A DNA stretch of 64,000 nt from Blautia schinkii DSM 10518 (GTDB lineage Bacteria; Bacillota; Clostridia; Lachnospirales; Lachnospiraceae). The notes under the pieces are model-generated. The model worked only from the letters and a program-made list of their open reading frames with translations, was not told where the DNA came from and did not search any database. The DNA is taken from the NCBI GenBank assembly GCA_000702025.1, contig JNKJ01000010.1, positions 219,151 to 283,150 on the forward strand. Direction: 5' to 3'. Numbering within the stretch: the first letter of the stretch is position 1; every line of letters begins with the position of its first letter. This document shows, piece by piece, positions 42,249-51,794 of this stretch. A program made the position numbers and the translations under genes.

Positions 42249-43412
42249 ATGAGAAATTTTAAGCAATACGAAGCAGAACTGCGGACGCTGCGCCGGCATT
42301 TCCACCGATATCCTGAATTGGCCCTGAAAGAGGTGAATACCTCAGCTTATATCAGGGAATATCTCATGGCACTGGGGTATGAGATTACGATGGTTGCACC
42401 CACAGGTCTGATTGCAGAGCATCCGTCGATGAAGCATAATAAAAAGCTGGTGGTCATACGTGCAGAGATGGACGCTCTGCCCATCCAGGAGGCCACAGGA
42501 CTGGCATATGCATCCTCTAATCCAGGGTGTATGCACGCCTGCGGTCATGACGGCATCATGGCCACAGCGCTTGTGCTTGCAAAAATATTGACAGAAGAAG
42601 GAACGGATTTCCCCGTGCGGGTCCGTTTCCTTTTTGAGCCTGCGGAGGAGATTGGAGAGGGCGCCGGACGGATGATAGCTGCCGGGGCTCTGGACAATCC
42701 ACAGGCAGATGCTTTTATGATGTTTCATTATGCCGTGGATGATACCCTGGGTATGGCGGTTCACCGTGGCCAGGCTTCGGCAATGATTGGCGGAATGCGT
42801 ATACATGTGGAGGGGAAATCCAGCCATTGGTGTCAGGCAGATAAAGGGATTGACAGCATTTATGCAGCTTCGCTTGTGGCAGATGCAGTCCATAATATTA
42901 ATGAGAATTATGTCAGAAAAGCTCCCTGCCTTGTTGGGCTTGGCACAATCCATGGGGGCGAGTATCCCAATATTATTGCTGGACATGTGGAGCTTAACGG
43001 AAACATCCGCGCCTGTGCCGAGGAAGACTATCATGCCATGAAGGACCTTCTGGAAAAGCGCCTGCGGGAGATTGAGGCACGTACCGGAGCCTCAATCCGG
43101 ATGATATTTCCCAAAGCACCCGTTCTGCCAATCCTCAATGATCCGCTGCTGACTGACTGTGCGGCGGAGGCAGGCCGAGAGGTGTTTAAGGAGCGGTTTA
43201 TGCTGGAAGGGGAGGATAAACTTTTTCTTTCCGGGGATAATGCTTATCGCTATTTCCAGAAAACCAGGGGAATATTTATGGTTTTTCTGGCAGGGGACAC
43301 AGAGGAAAATCATCCGCTCCATCACCCGAAATTCCGGCTGGATGAGGAGATTCTCCTTCCAAGTCTGGAAACACTTTATCGGGTACTTTTGAAAATATGT
43401 AAAAGACTATAA
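42249..43412 (+). CDS. M20-family amidohydrolase
   Basis: 387 residues. HRYPELALKE, RAEMDALPIQE, CMHACGHDGIMA, and FEPAEEIGEGAGRMI are the metal-site motifs of the hippurate hydrolase/IAA-amino-acid hydrolase group. Cleaves N-acyl amino acids or peptides. The next gene is a LysR regulator and the one after an AEC carrier, so an uptake-and-hydrolysis set is possible. Confidence 0.88.
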   Translation: MRNFKQYEAELRTLRRHFHRYPELALKEVNTSAYIREYLMALGYEITMVAPTGLIAEHPSMKHNKKLVVIRAEMDALPIQEATGLAYASSNPGCMHACGHDGIMATALVLAKILTEEGTDFPVRVRFLFEPAEEIGEGAGRMIAAGALDNPQADAFMMFHYAVDDTLGMAVHRGQASAMIGGMRIHVEGKSSHWCQADKGIDSIYAASLVADAVHNINENYVRKAPCLVGLGTIHGGEYPNIIAGHVELNGNIRACAEEDYHAMKDLLEKRLREIEARTGASIRMIFPKAPVLPILNDPLLTDCAAEAGREVFKERFMLEGEDKLFLSGDNAYRYFQKTRGIFMVFLAGDTEENHPLHHPKFRLDEEILLPSLETLYRVLLKICKRL

Positions 43413-43468
43413 CGGAACAAATAGGAATCTGGTGAAATGAAATAATGTAACTACAGGGGACAAAAATC

Positions 43469-44464
43469 ATGCTACAGGAGCTGAAAACATTTATTGCAGT
43501 TGTAAAGTATCGTAATTTCACTAAGGCGGGCGAAGCGGTGAATCTTTCACAGCCTGCTGTCAGCACTCATATCAACCGCCTGGAAAAGTATTACGGGACC
43601 AGGCTGGTGGTGAGAAGTCCGAAATCCATCCAGATTACGGACAACGGCTGGATGCTTTACCGCAGGGCACAGGAGGTGCTCGACCTTCTGCAGCAGGCGG
43701 AGCAGGAGCAGAGGGAGACAGGGCAGGAGCTGAAAGGAAATCTGAAAATCGGCGCTACCTACACTGTGGGAGAATGTGTGATGCCGGGGATTCTCAGGCG
43801 TTTTCAGAATACATACCCCGGTGTGCAGCTTGAGATGGTGATTGCCAATACAGAGGATATTCTTGAACTGGTGCGTAAGGAGCAGATACAGGCAGGATTC
43901 ATCGAAGGCGTGTATCAGAGAGAGGAATTTACCGGCAGATTTTTCATGCAGGATTCGCTGAAGCTTCTCGTGTCTAAGGAAAGCCCGCTGGCAAAGGCAA
44001 AGGTGCTCCACCCTCATATGCTTAAAAATCAGAACTGGATTTTCCGCGAGGAAGGTTCGGGGACAAGAGAATATATGGATTTCTTTCTTTCCCGGTATCA
44101 GATTGAGCCGGGTGGCGTGACGGTCATGGGCAGTAATTATGCCATCAAGGAGGCAGTGCGTCACAATATGGGCATTACCCTTGCTTCCGGGCTGCTTGTG
44201 AGAGAAGGGGATGAGATAGTGGCCGTGGATTTTGCGGAGCCTTTTGTACGGCCGTTTTCTTATGTGATCCATAGAGAGACTGAGGTTTCAAGAGCGGTAA
44301 CGGCCCTGATTGAGCTGGTAGAGCATATTTCGCTGGAGAGACAGCTCGCTCAGGAGACAGGCAGCGGTTACAGTGAGCTGCCGCATATCTCCTGGGGCAC
44401 TCTATATGAGCCCCAGACTTCTGCAGAGGAAGAGCCAGCCGGTGAGAGTGAAGGCGCTGAATAG
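43469..44464 (+). CDS. LysR-family transcriptional regulator (CysL/CysB-like)
   Basis: 331 residues: N-terminal winged HTH (FIAVVKYRNFTKAGEAVNLSQPAVSTHINRLE), effector domain from about 90 (LKIGATYTVGECVMPGIL), and an unusual Glu-rich tail of about 20 residues. The last 63 bases overlap the end of the leftward AEC gene. Position suggests it controls the M20 gene or the carrier. Confidence 0.88.
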   Translation: MLQELKTFIAVVKYRNFTKAGEAVNLSQPAVSTHINRLEKYYGTRLVVRSPKSIQITDNGWMLYRRAQEVLDLLQQAEQEQRETGQELKGNLKIGATYTVGECVMPGILRRFQNTYPGVQLEMVIANTEDILELVRKEQIQAGFIEGVYQREEFTGRFFMQDSLKLLVSKESPLAKAKVLHPHMLKNQNWIFREEGSGTREYMDFFLSRYQIEPGGVTVMGSNYAIKEAVRHNMGITLASGLLVREGDEIVAVDFAEPFVRPFSYVIHRETEVSRAVTALIELVEHISLERQLAQETGSGYSELPHISWGTLYEPQTSAEEEPAGESEGAE

Positions 44465-45346
44465 CGTGGTGAGCAGAATCACACCGGAGGAAAAGGAACC
44501 CTCATGGTCCATGTTTTTGGCCATGATAAAACAGCTGACTGTGGTGGCGGAGCCCAGCATGATAATAATCGCCACAAGCTTGTCCCTGGTAAAGCCAAGT
44601 GCAATCGCTACAGGAAGAAACAGGGCTTCAAAACCAACCAGTTTCAGAAGTGTACAGGCAATGGCGGCCTTCAGTCTGGCGAAGGCTTTGCCAAGCTTAA
44701 GGGAGCCGCCCATTGCCATTAATCCAAGAGGAGTTGCGATTTTTCCCAGATTGTTTACTGTGGTATCGAGAATCGTCGGTTTGGGTAGTCTGAATACAGA
44801 CCATACCATTCCGACGAGGATGCCCAGGATGATGGGATTGGTCACGATTCCTCTTATTGTGTTTTTTATGAGGCGGCGGTTCAGCTTCTCTCTTCCCGGG
44901 CGGAAAAGGGACAGCACGATCACCGCCATTACATTATACAGAGGAACGCTGGCAATGATCATCAGAGGAGCCATGCCTGCGTTTCCGTAGAGGTTCTGCA
45001 TCACTGCAATTCCCAGGAGTGCCGCGCTGCTGCGGTAGGAGCTCTGGATGAATTCCCCCTGAATATCTTTTGGCTTAAGGAAAAATGAGAGCCCGGTGGC
45101 AATGGCAATGCTGGCGCAGGTGGCCAGGAAGCAGAAGATTACCATTTTACCGTCCCATACTTCGTAAAAATCCGCATTGGAGATGTCCTGGAATAAAAGG
45201 GCGGGCAAGGCCGCGGAGAATACAAATTTGTTCATCCGGCTTACGAAGGCATCGTCGAAAAGATTGATGCGGCGGAAGAAAAAGCCGAGGATAAGGGTGA
45301 GGAAGATGGGGATGGTGGCGTTAAGGCAGAAGATCAGGTTTTGCAT
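44402..45346 (-). CDS. AEC-family (auxin efflux carrier type) transporter
   Basis: 314 residues, about ten predicted membrane helices in two halves (TIPIFLTLILGFFFRRINLF start; NPIILGILVGMVWSVF). AEC proteins carry organic acids such as malate or malonate. GAAAGG ribosome site before the ATG. Convergent with and overlapping the LysR gene by 63 bases. The 384 bases after its start (45347-45730) hold the promoter at 45645 and otherwise nothing recognisable. Confidence 0.85.
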   Translation of the reverse strand: MQNLIFCLNATIPIFLTLILGFFFRRINLFDDAFVSRMNKFVFSAALPALLFQDISNADFYEVWDGKMVIFCFLATCASIAIATGLSFFLKPKDIQGEFIQSSYRSSAALLGIAVMQNLYGNAGMAPLMIIASVPLYNVMAVIVLSLFRPGREKLNRRLIKNTIRGIVTNPIILGILVGMVWSVFRLPKPTILDTTVNNLGKIATPLGLMAMGGSLKLGKAFARLKAAIACTLLKLVGFEALFLPVAIALGFTRDKLVAIIIMLGSATTVSCFIMAKNMDHEGSFSSGVILLTTLFSAFTLTGWLFLCRSLGLI

Positions 45347-45644
45347 GGGATTTACCTTTCTTTGGGGTATTTTTGTTGCAGGGGGGACGGAAAATCCGTG
45401 CGGAAGCGCGCAGTGTGGGCCGCGGAGGCCGTTCAGGGGCAGACAGGCGCCGGCACAGGAGTTGTGCAGGTCGGGTCTTTGTTAGTAGTGTAATTTTCTG
45501 CAGATTATTATACCGCATTATTGAGATTTTTGTACAGTAGTATGATGAATTATGTCAGCAATATGTTAGTTTATTTGCGCGAGTAGGAGGAAGGCGGATA
45601 TGGCTGCATGTGCGCTTGGTGATTGCGGGTTGGATAAAATGCGG

Positions 45645-45674
45645 TTGACAACGGTTGAATTTTGGATGTATAAT
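45645..45674 (+). promoter_or_regulatory. Promoter for the HTH-Uma2 gene
   Basis: TTGACA (45645-45650), 18-bp spacer, TATAAT (45669-45674). Good consensus, 57 bases before the ATG. Confidence 0.75.
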
Positions 45675-45730
45675 ATAAATAACGAAAATTAACCGTTAGG
45701 AACCGTATTTTTATAGAGGGGTGATGAAGT

Positions 45731-46468
45731 ATGACGATTGAAGAGATGAAAGAAAGAAAGAGAGAGCTGGGTTATACATTTGCACAGATTTCAGAGTATT
45801 CAGGAGTTCCGCTTGGTACTGTGCAGAAGATATTCAACGGGGAAACCAAATCGCCGAGATACGAGACGATTCAGGCGTTGGAGAAGGTTCTGAAGCAAGG
45901 ATACCGGGGAGGATTGCTTAGAGAGAAAACTGTGTACAGAGTGAAGCGGAAATATACTGTGGACGATTATTACAATCTGCCGGATGACCATAGGGTCGAG
46001 CTGATTGACGGAGAATTTTACGATATGGCAGCACCGTCGATCAAGCACCAGAATATTTTAATGGATTTATCAGTTGATGTTGTTAATTTTATCCGGCAAA
46101 ACAAGGGAAAGTGCAGTTCATTTGCAGCCCCTACCGATGTCCAGCTAGATCAAGACGACAATACAATGATTCAGCCTGATTTCTTCGTAGTATGTGACGA
46201 GAAGAAAATAACAGACAAATGCATCGTAGGCGCTCCAGATTTTATTGTAGAAATCCTGTCCCCATCTACCAAAGAAAAAGATGCACGTATCAAAGCTTGG
46301 AAATACCGTGATGCAGGAGTACGAGAGTATTGGATGGTCGATTTAGAAAAAGAAAAGGTAATCGTTTACCTCTATGAGGAGGACATCATACCAACAATCT
46401 ACGGCTTCGACACCCCAGTCCCAGTCCACATATATGACGACAAGCTCCACATAAAATTCAAAAACTAA
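45731..46468 (+). CDS. HTH plus Uma2-family (PD-(D/E)XK) protein
   Basis: 245 residues. Residues 1-65: XRE-type HTH (GYTFAQISEYSGVPLGTVQKIFNGET). Residues about 75-235: Uma2/DUF820 domain (VELIDGEFYDMAAPS, QPDFFVVCD, DFIVEILSPSTKEKDARIK, YREYW-like VREYWMVD), with D and ExL core residues of the restriction-endonuclease-like fold. Function of Uma2 proteins is poorly known. The HTH fusion suggests DNA targeting or self-regulation. Confidence 0.85.
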   Translation: MTIEEMKERKRELGYTFAQISEYSGVPLGTVQKIFNGETKSPRYETIQALEKVLKQGYRGGLLREKTVYRVKRKYTVDDYYNLPDDHRVELIDGEFYDMAAPSIKHQNILMDLSVDVVNFIRQNKGKCSSFAAPTDVQLDQDDNTMIQPDFFVVCDEKKITDKCIVGAPDFIVEILSPSTKEKDARIKAWKYRDAGVREYWMVDLEKEKVIVYLYEEDIIPTIYGFDTPVPVHIYDDKLHIKFKN

Positions 46469-46586
46469 TGCAGAACCAAAGACTAATTCAGAACCAAAAA
46501 CTAATTCAGAAACAAAAACTTCAAACAGCACCAAACCATCCGGTGAAAACACCAAACCCTCCAGAGGGGGCGAAAACGTAGCAGTA

Positions 46587-46798
46587 GGTGAGGATAAGGG
46601 AAAACGGTGTGGGGCAGTGGCACTGGTCATGTCAGGCATTTTGCGGAAGCGCGCCTGAAAATCCATCGGTTACGGAGACTTAGCCGCGAGAGCTCTTCTC
46701 GAGCGGCTTAGTCGCAGTTAGCGATTAGTTGAAGGGAAGCGAGCAATGCCTGACATGACCAGTGCCACTGCCCCGCACCGTTTTCCCTTATCCTCACC
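46587..46798. repeat. 212-bp element with 54-bp inverted arms (possible MITE or structured RNA)
   Basis: Arms 46587-46640 and 46745-46798 are reverse complements over 54 bases with one difference (T at 46609 opposite a G, which would be G-U in RNA). The 104-base centre contains a further hairpin (ACTTAGCCGC/GCGGCTTAGT with GAGA/TCTC inside, about 46678-46712). GTA flanks both sides (46584-46586 and 46799-46801), a possible 3-bp target duplication. No transposase inside. The 434-base gap between genes otherwise holds A/C-rich imperfect repeats of CAGAACCAAAGACTAATT type at 46469-46520. Confidence 0.8.
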
Positions 46799-46834
46799 GT
46801 ACCAAAACATTTCCGGGGGCCCCCTCCATCCCAA

Positions 46835-46887
46835 TTGCCCTCCCCCGAAATCTATGGTATCCTATAACAAACGTGTAACGTAAAACC
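46835..46887 (+). promoter_or_regulatory. lacI-type gene promoter with operator
   Basis: TTGCCC (46835-46840), 17-bp spacer, TATCCT (46858-46863), then a LacI-type box at 46872-46887 (GTAACGTAAAACC core) just downstream, consistent with autorepression. The same box occurs twice before the glucosidase gene. Confidence 0.65.
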
Positions 46888-46902
46888 TAAGGAGAATCCG
46901 CC

Positions 46903-47937
46903 ATGCCAACCATCAAAGACATCGCAAAAGAAGCCGGTGTGAGCTTTACCACTGTCTCGAATGTCATACACGGGAATACAAAAAAGGTATCCCCGGCCAC
47001 CATAGAAAAAATACAGAAAATCATGGAGGAAATGCATTACGTGCCCAATATGGGCGCACGTATGCTGGTGCAGAACCAGTCGAGAATCATCGGCGTCATC
47101 GCTAATGACTTCACTGAGCCATCCCGCGACGGAATCCAGAGCCCTTTCATGGCCAAGATCCTTGGAACCATGGAAAGAGAAATCCGCAGGAACGGATACT
47201 ACATGATGCTCTGCTTTTCCGAATCCGCGGAAGAAATTGAAAAACTTGCAAGCACCTGGAATGTAGATGGTATTCTCACCGTAAGCTTAGGCACCGGACT
47301 CAGCCGCAGACTGGCAAAGAAAATCCGTGTTCCTGCGGTATTTACGGACTGCTATTTTGACCCGCAGGAGCCATACACCAATGTGGGGACAGAGGATGAG
47401 CAGGGCGCCTTAGAAATTGTGCGCTATCTGCACAAGCTGGGACACCGGGATATCCTTTTTATCTCCGATGTGTCCGAAACGCAGCTTCCCCAGGCAATGT
47501 GCGATGTGGGAAGAAAGCGGGAGGAAGGGTTTCTCCGTGCCATGAGCGATGCGGGCCTGGGTGACTGTGAGGATCGGATCCTGCGCTGCGGAAACAAAAG
47601 GGAGGAAAAGGAAGCATTGTTCCGAGAGCTGATGAAGCATAAGGGAAGTGTGACAGCTCTTGCGTTCTGTAATGATTATCTGGCTATTGAAGCGATGGAT
47701 TATCTGCGCCATCAGGGAATTTGTTTTCCTGAGGATTTTTCCGTCACCGGATTCGACGATATTGACATGGCGGCTCTTGTTACTCCGAGACTTACCACAG
47801 TCCGTCAGGGGGTGGGGGAGAAAGGCCGCCTGGCCGTGCGGCGTCTCATCAGTCTGATAGAAAAGAGCCCTGATAAAGAAAAATGCCGCCGCCTTCCTGT
47901 TGAGATAGTCATTCGTGAATCTGCACAAAAAATATGA
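46903..47937 (+). CDS. LacI-family transcriptional repressor
   Basis: 344 residues: N-terminal HTH (TIKDIAKEAGVSFTTVSNVIHG) with hinge, then a periplasmic-binding-like sensor domain (VTGFDDIDMAALVTPRLTTVRQ near the end). Three copies of a GGTTTAACGTAAAACC-like palindrome flank its own promoter and that of the alpha-glucosidase, so it most likely represses both until a sugar is present. Confidence 0.92.
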   Translation: MPTIKDIAKEAGVSFTTVSNVIHGNTKKVSPATIEKIQKIMEEMHYVPNMGARMLVQNQSRIIGVIANDFTEPSRDGIQSPFMAKILGTMEREIRRNGYYMMLCFSESAEEIEKLASTWNVDGILTVSLGTGLSRRLAKKIRVPAVFTDCYFDPQEPYTNVGTEDEQGALEIVRYLHKLGHRDILFISDVSETQLPQAMCDVGRKREEGFLRAMSDAGLGDCEDRILRCGNKREEKEALFRELMKHKGSVTALAFCNDYLAIEAMDYLRHQGICFPEDFSVTGFDDIDMAALVTPRLTTVRQGVGEKGRLAVRRLISLIEKSPDKEKCRRLPVEIVIRESAQKI

Positions 47938-47942
47938 GAAAA

Positions 47943-48014
47943 AGTTTAACGTAAAACCATTGATTTTTACTTCATGGTGTAGTAAGATAGCAGACAAAGG
48001 TTTAACGTAAAACC
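47943..48014 (+). promoter_or_regulatory. Two LacI-type operators flanking the glucosidase promoter
   Basis: AGTTTAACGTAAAACC at 47943-47958 and GGTTTAACGTAAAACC at 47999-48014, near-palindromes centred on ACGT. Between them a promoter TTGATT (47960-47965), 17-bp spacer, TAAGAT (47983-47988). Centres are 56 bases apart, which would allow looping. Confidence 0.75.
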
Positions 48015-48060
48015 TAATGGCAAATAATAACGGAAGCGTACAGAGAAAGGAAGCTAAGTA

Positions 48061-49737
48061 ATGGAAAAAACATGGTGGAAAGAAGCGGTAGTTTATCAGA
48101 TTTATCCAAGAAGCTTTAAGGACAGCAACGGAGACGGTATCGGAGATTTGAACGGTATCACAGAGAAGCTCGATTATCTCAAAGAGCTGGGAATCGACGT
48201 GATCTGGCTTTCACCGGTCTATGAATCCCCAAATGATGATAATGGCTACGATATCAGCAACTATCGGGGAATTATGAAGGATTTCGGGACCATGGAGGAT
48301 TATGACAGAATGCTCGCAGCCGCTCATGAGCGGGGAATCCGCATCGTCATGGACCTGGTGGTAAACCACACCTCAGATGAGCATCCCTGGTTCGTGGAGA
48401 GCCGCAAATCAAAAGAGAATCCTTACCGCGACTATTATATCTGGCGTGAGGGCAAGGACGGAAAAGAGCCGAACAACTGGGGCTCCTGCTTCTCCGGTCC
48501 CGCGTGGGAGTATGATGAAGCGACACAGATGTATTTTCTGCATCTGTTTTCTAAAAAACAGCCGGATTTGAACTGGGATAATCCGGTGGTTCGTAAGGAA
48601 GTATTTGATATGATGGACTGGTGGTGCCAGAAGGGAATCGACGGCTTCCGTATGGATGTCATCTCCATGATCTCCAAGGTACCGGGCCTGCCGGACGGTG
48701 AGGTGGGCAAAAACGGCTACGGAAGCTTTAGCCCTTATGCGTGCAACGGACCTCATGTGCATGAGTATCTCCAGGAGATGAACCGCGAGGTGCTTTCCAA
48801 ATATGACCTGCTTACCGTGGGAGAGTGCTCCGGCGTAACCGTGGAGGAGGCGAAGAAATATGCGTCCCTGGATGGCGGCGAGCTGAATATGGTATTCCAG
48901 TTTGAGCATATGGACCTTGACGGTGGAGAAACCTTCAAATGGAACGACCGCAAAATCGACCTGGTCGAGCTGAAGGAAGTGCTGACCAAGTGGCAGGTTT
49001 CACTTATGGGAAAGGCCTGGAACAGTCTGTACTGGTGTAATCATGACCAGCCGCGTATGCTTTCCCGTATGGGCAATGATTCTTCGAAGTACCGTGAGAT
49101 TTCCGCAAAAATGTTGGCGACCTGTCTGCATATGATGCAGGGAACCCCGTATGTATACCAGGGTGAGGAGCTCGGTATGACCAATGTTCCTTTTGAGACA
49201 CTTGAGGATTTCCGCGATATTGAGAGCATTAACGCATACCACGAGCTGGTGGGAGGCGGTGTCCTGGACGCAGAGGATATGATGCGTTTCCTCCGCTATA
49301 AGAGCCGCGACAATGCAAGAACACCGGTACAGTGGGATGACAGCGAGAATGCAGGCTTTACCACTGGTACTCCGTGGATCATGGTGAATCCGAATTATAA
49401 AGAGATTAATGCGAAAGAGCAGCTTTCCCGGGAAGATTCCGTGTTCCATTATTACCAGAAGCTGATTGCACTGCGCCATAGCAATGATATCATTGTATAC
49501 GGGGCATATGAGCTGCTGCTTCCGGATGATCCGGCAATCTATGCTTATACGAGAACTTTGGGCGATGAGAAGCTTCTTGTGATCTGCAATTTCAAAAAAG
49601 AGGAACAGTCCTTCACCATGCCGGAGGAATTTTCAGGCAAGGATCAGGCTGAGGTGCTGATTTCCAATTATAAGGATGTAAAATGGGCGCAGGAGCTTAC
49701 GCTTCGTGCGTATGAGGCAGTAGTATTTCGATTCTAA
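48061..49737 (+). CDS. malL: Oligo-1,6-glucosidase / alpha-glucosidase (GH13_31)
   Basis: 558 residues, full length. Ca-site DSNGDGIGDL (21-30); catalytic Asp199 (GFRMDV), Glu255 (TVGECSG) and Asp329 (NHDQPR). Val200 follows the nucleophile, as in alpha-1,6-specific members; alpha-1,4 enzymes have Thr there. No signal peptide, so it splits isomaltose-type oligosaccharides inside the cell. Under LacI-type control. Confidence 0.93.
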   Translation: MEKTWWKEAVVYQIYPRSFKDSNGDGIGDLNGITEKLDYLKELGIDVIWLSPVYESPNDDNGYDISNYRGIMKDFGTMEDYDRMLAAAHERGIRIVMDLVVNHTSDEHPWFVESRKSKENPYRDYYIWREGKDGKEPNNWGSCFSGPAWEYDEATQMYFLHLFSKKQPDLNWDNPVVRKEVFDMMDWWCQKGIDGFRMDVISMISKVPGLPDGEVGKNGYGSFSPYACNGPHVHEYLQEMNREVLSKYDLLTVGECSGVTVEEAKKYASLDGGELNMVFQFEHMDLDGGETFKWNDRKIDLVELKEVLTKWQVSLMGKAWNSLYWCNHDQPRMLSRMGNDSSKYREISAKMLATCLHMMQGTPYVYQGEELGMTNVPFETLEDFRDIESINAYHELVGGGVLDAEDMMRFLRYKSRDNARTPVQWDDSENAGFTTGTPWIMVNPNYKEINAKEQLSREDSVFHYYQKLIALRHSNDIIVYGAYELLLPDDPAIYAYTRTLGDEKLLVICNFKKEEQSFTMPEEFSGKDQAEVLISNYKDVKWAQELTLRAYEAVVFRF

Positions 49738-49774
49738 TGTGGCTTAAAACAATGCAGGTATCAGGGAGGTTATA

Positions 49775-50386
49775 ATGAATCAAAGAGAGAGAATGCTTGC
49801 CGGGCTGCCCTATAAGGCGTGGTTGGACGGACTCGAGGAGGACCGGCTTGAGACAAGGAAAAAGGTGCAGACGTATAACTCCATGGAGTTTACGAACTAC
49901 GAAGACCTTGGAAACGCAATCAAAAAGATTCTGGGCAAGACCGGAAAGAATGTGACCATTGAGCCGCCTTTCCACTGTGATTATGGTACCAATATTGAAG
50001 TGGGAGAAAACTTTTACGCGAACTTCAATTTTGTTGTGCTTGACGTAGGAAAAGTGACCATCGGTGACAATTGTATGATGGCTCCTAATGTTTCTATCTA
50101 TACAGCCGGACATCCCATTCATCCGGACAGCAGAAACAGCGGCTACGAATACGGCATCGGGATCACAATCGGAGACAATGTGTGGATAGGCGGAAATGTA
50201 GTGATCAATCCGGGCGTTCACATTGGAAATAATGTGGTCATCGGTTCCGGTAGCGTAGTGACGAAGGATATTCCCGATAATATGGTGGCCGCGGGTAATC
50301 CCTGCCGTGTGTTAAAAGAGATTACAGAGGCTGACCGGGATTTTTATTTCAAAGACCGTCGGTTTGATGTGGATGACTATCGATAA
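49775..50386 (+). CDS. Maltose/galactoside O-acetyltransferase-like protein
   Basis: 203 residues: Mac domain at the N-terminus ([20 protein letters not shown]) and left-handed beta-helix hexapeptide repeats ([20 protein letters not shown] with catalytic His in [23 protein letters not shown]). Acetylates a sugar with acetyl-CoA. 37 bases after the glucosidase, probably same operon. Confidence 0.9.
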   Translation: MNQRERMLAGLPYKAWLDGLEEDRLETRKKVQTYNSMEFTNYEDLGNAIKKILGKTGKNVTIEPPFHCDYGTNIEVGENFYANFNFVVLDVGKVTIGDNCMMAPNVSIYTAGHPIHPDSRNSGYEYGIGITIGDNVWIGGNVVINPGVHIGNNVVIGSGSVVTKDIPDNMVAAGNPCRVLKEITEADRDFYFKDRRFDVDDYR

Positions 50387-50525
50387 AATATAAAAGTGCG
50401 TTGCCTGCTAAAAAACTGTTCCTCATTTACGGAATATATGGTATGATTAGTTTACCATAAACAGGCGGGTATTCCGGAATTGTGCTTAAAAGATGACGGA
50501 GCCCTGCCCCAATTGGAGGAATTGT

Positions 50526-51578
50526 ATGAGATACGGCAAGATACGGATTGAGGATGGTTATCTGGTGTTTAACAAGCATATGATGATAAACAGCCTTCCG
50601 TGTAAAGATATTTTGTGGGCTTACCTGCGCCGGGAAGGTGCGGACAGCAGCGCCCGCAAGCAATTGATTGTGAATTATCTGGTAATTGTGACCAGAAGGA
50701 AGAAACGCTATAAGTTTGATATGACAGAACGCGAGGTGCAGGATTGCATCCGTCTTCTCAAGGTTTTGAACCCGGAGATGGCAGTCGGCTTTCCTAAAGG
50801 AGGCCGCCTGCCGCTTCAGAGTCTTCCGAATACCAGGGACCTGGGTGCTTTAGTTACCGAGGATGGCAGACATATCCTTCCACGTAAGCTTCTGCGAAGC
50901 GGTGAGATTTATCATGTGTCTATTGCGGACCAGGAGATGCTTACAGAGGAGTACCGCCTGCGCACAGTGATCGATCTGAGGACAACCGCGGAGCGCAGGG
51001 CCAAGCCTGATACGATCATGCCTGGAGTGGAATATTATCATATCCCTATTCTTGATGAAGAAACGATTGGCATATCTCACGAAGGCGGACTGGCTGAAAT
51101 GCTTTTGAACTTTGGCGGAAACGCGCAGCAATATATGGAGAAGCAGTATGAGAGTCTGATTCGCGACCAGTTTTCCGTGAAGCAGTATGCACGCTTTCTT
51201 GATGTACTTCTGCACCAGGAAGACGGAGCAATCCTCTGGCATTGCAGCGCAGGAAAAGACCGGGTAGGCGTGGGTACTGCCCTGCTGCTATGTGCGCTGG
51301 GCGTTCCCAGAGAGGTTATCTGCCAGGACTTCATGCGCACCAATGCATATTTGGAGGGAGAACTACAGTATATGCTCCGTTTTCTCGAGGCAAGAACAGA
51401 AGTACAGGAAAATGTGGCTGACAATCTTCGCATTCTATTTAAGGTGAAGGAATCTTATATAGACGCAGTATTTAATGCGATTGAAAAAGATTATGGCACG
51501 GTAGACCGTTTCCTGCGCCGCGCGCTTTATCTTACCCCCAAGGCCATCGAGGATCTGCAGGAAAAGTATTTGATTTAA
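50526..51578 (+). CDS. Tyrosine-type protein phosphatase with N-terminal extension
   Basis: 350 residues from ATG 50526 (GGAGGA upstream). Residues about 100-350 are a Tyr_phosphatase_3 domain: LPNTRDLG, LLRSGEIYHVS, RTVIDLRT, and the CX5R loop HCSAGKDRVG. Residues 1-85 are a beta-rich PH-like extension (KIRIEDGYLVFNKHMMINSLP). Substrate unknown; similar proteins act on phosphotyrosine or phosphoinositides. Confidence 0.85.
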   Translation: MRYGKIRIEDGYLVFNKHMMINSLPCKDILWAYLRREGADSSARKQLIVNYLVIVTRRKKRYKFDMTEREVQDCIRLLKVLNPEMAVGFPKGGRLPLQSLPNTRDLGALVTEDGRHILPRKLLRSGEIYHVSIADQEMLTEEYRLRTVIDLRTTAERRAKPDTIMPGVEYYHIPILDEETIGISHEGGLAEMLLNFGGNAQQYMEKQYESLIRDQFSVKQYARFLDVLLHQEDGAILWHCSAGKDRVGVGTALLLCALGVPREVICQDFMRTNAYLEGELQYMLRFLEARTEVQENVADNLRILFKVKESYIDAVFNAIEKDYGTVDRFLRRALYLTPKAIEDLQEKYLI

Positions 51579-51685
51579 AAGCTCAATGTAACCGACAGAA
51601 CCAAGGGAGAAAGTCTGTCTTTCGAAAGCTCCCGTCTCTAAATTTCATCTGGCAGGATAACAAAATTAATATTTTATTGAAAAAT

Positions 51686-51718
51686 AACCCCCCTACGGGC
51701 TTGTGGAGGGGTTTTTTC
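51686..51718 (+). terminator. Intrinsic terminator
   Basis: AACCCCCCTAC paired with GTGGAGGGGTT, 6-nt loop, then TTTTTT. Ends the phosphatase unit before the ABC transporter operon. Confidence 0.8.
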
Positions 51719-51794
51719 ATGGCTATAATGATATCAACTTGATAAGCTTATCATATTGAACAAGACAAAAAGAGAGACTAAAGGAGCCAAAGAT

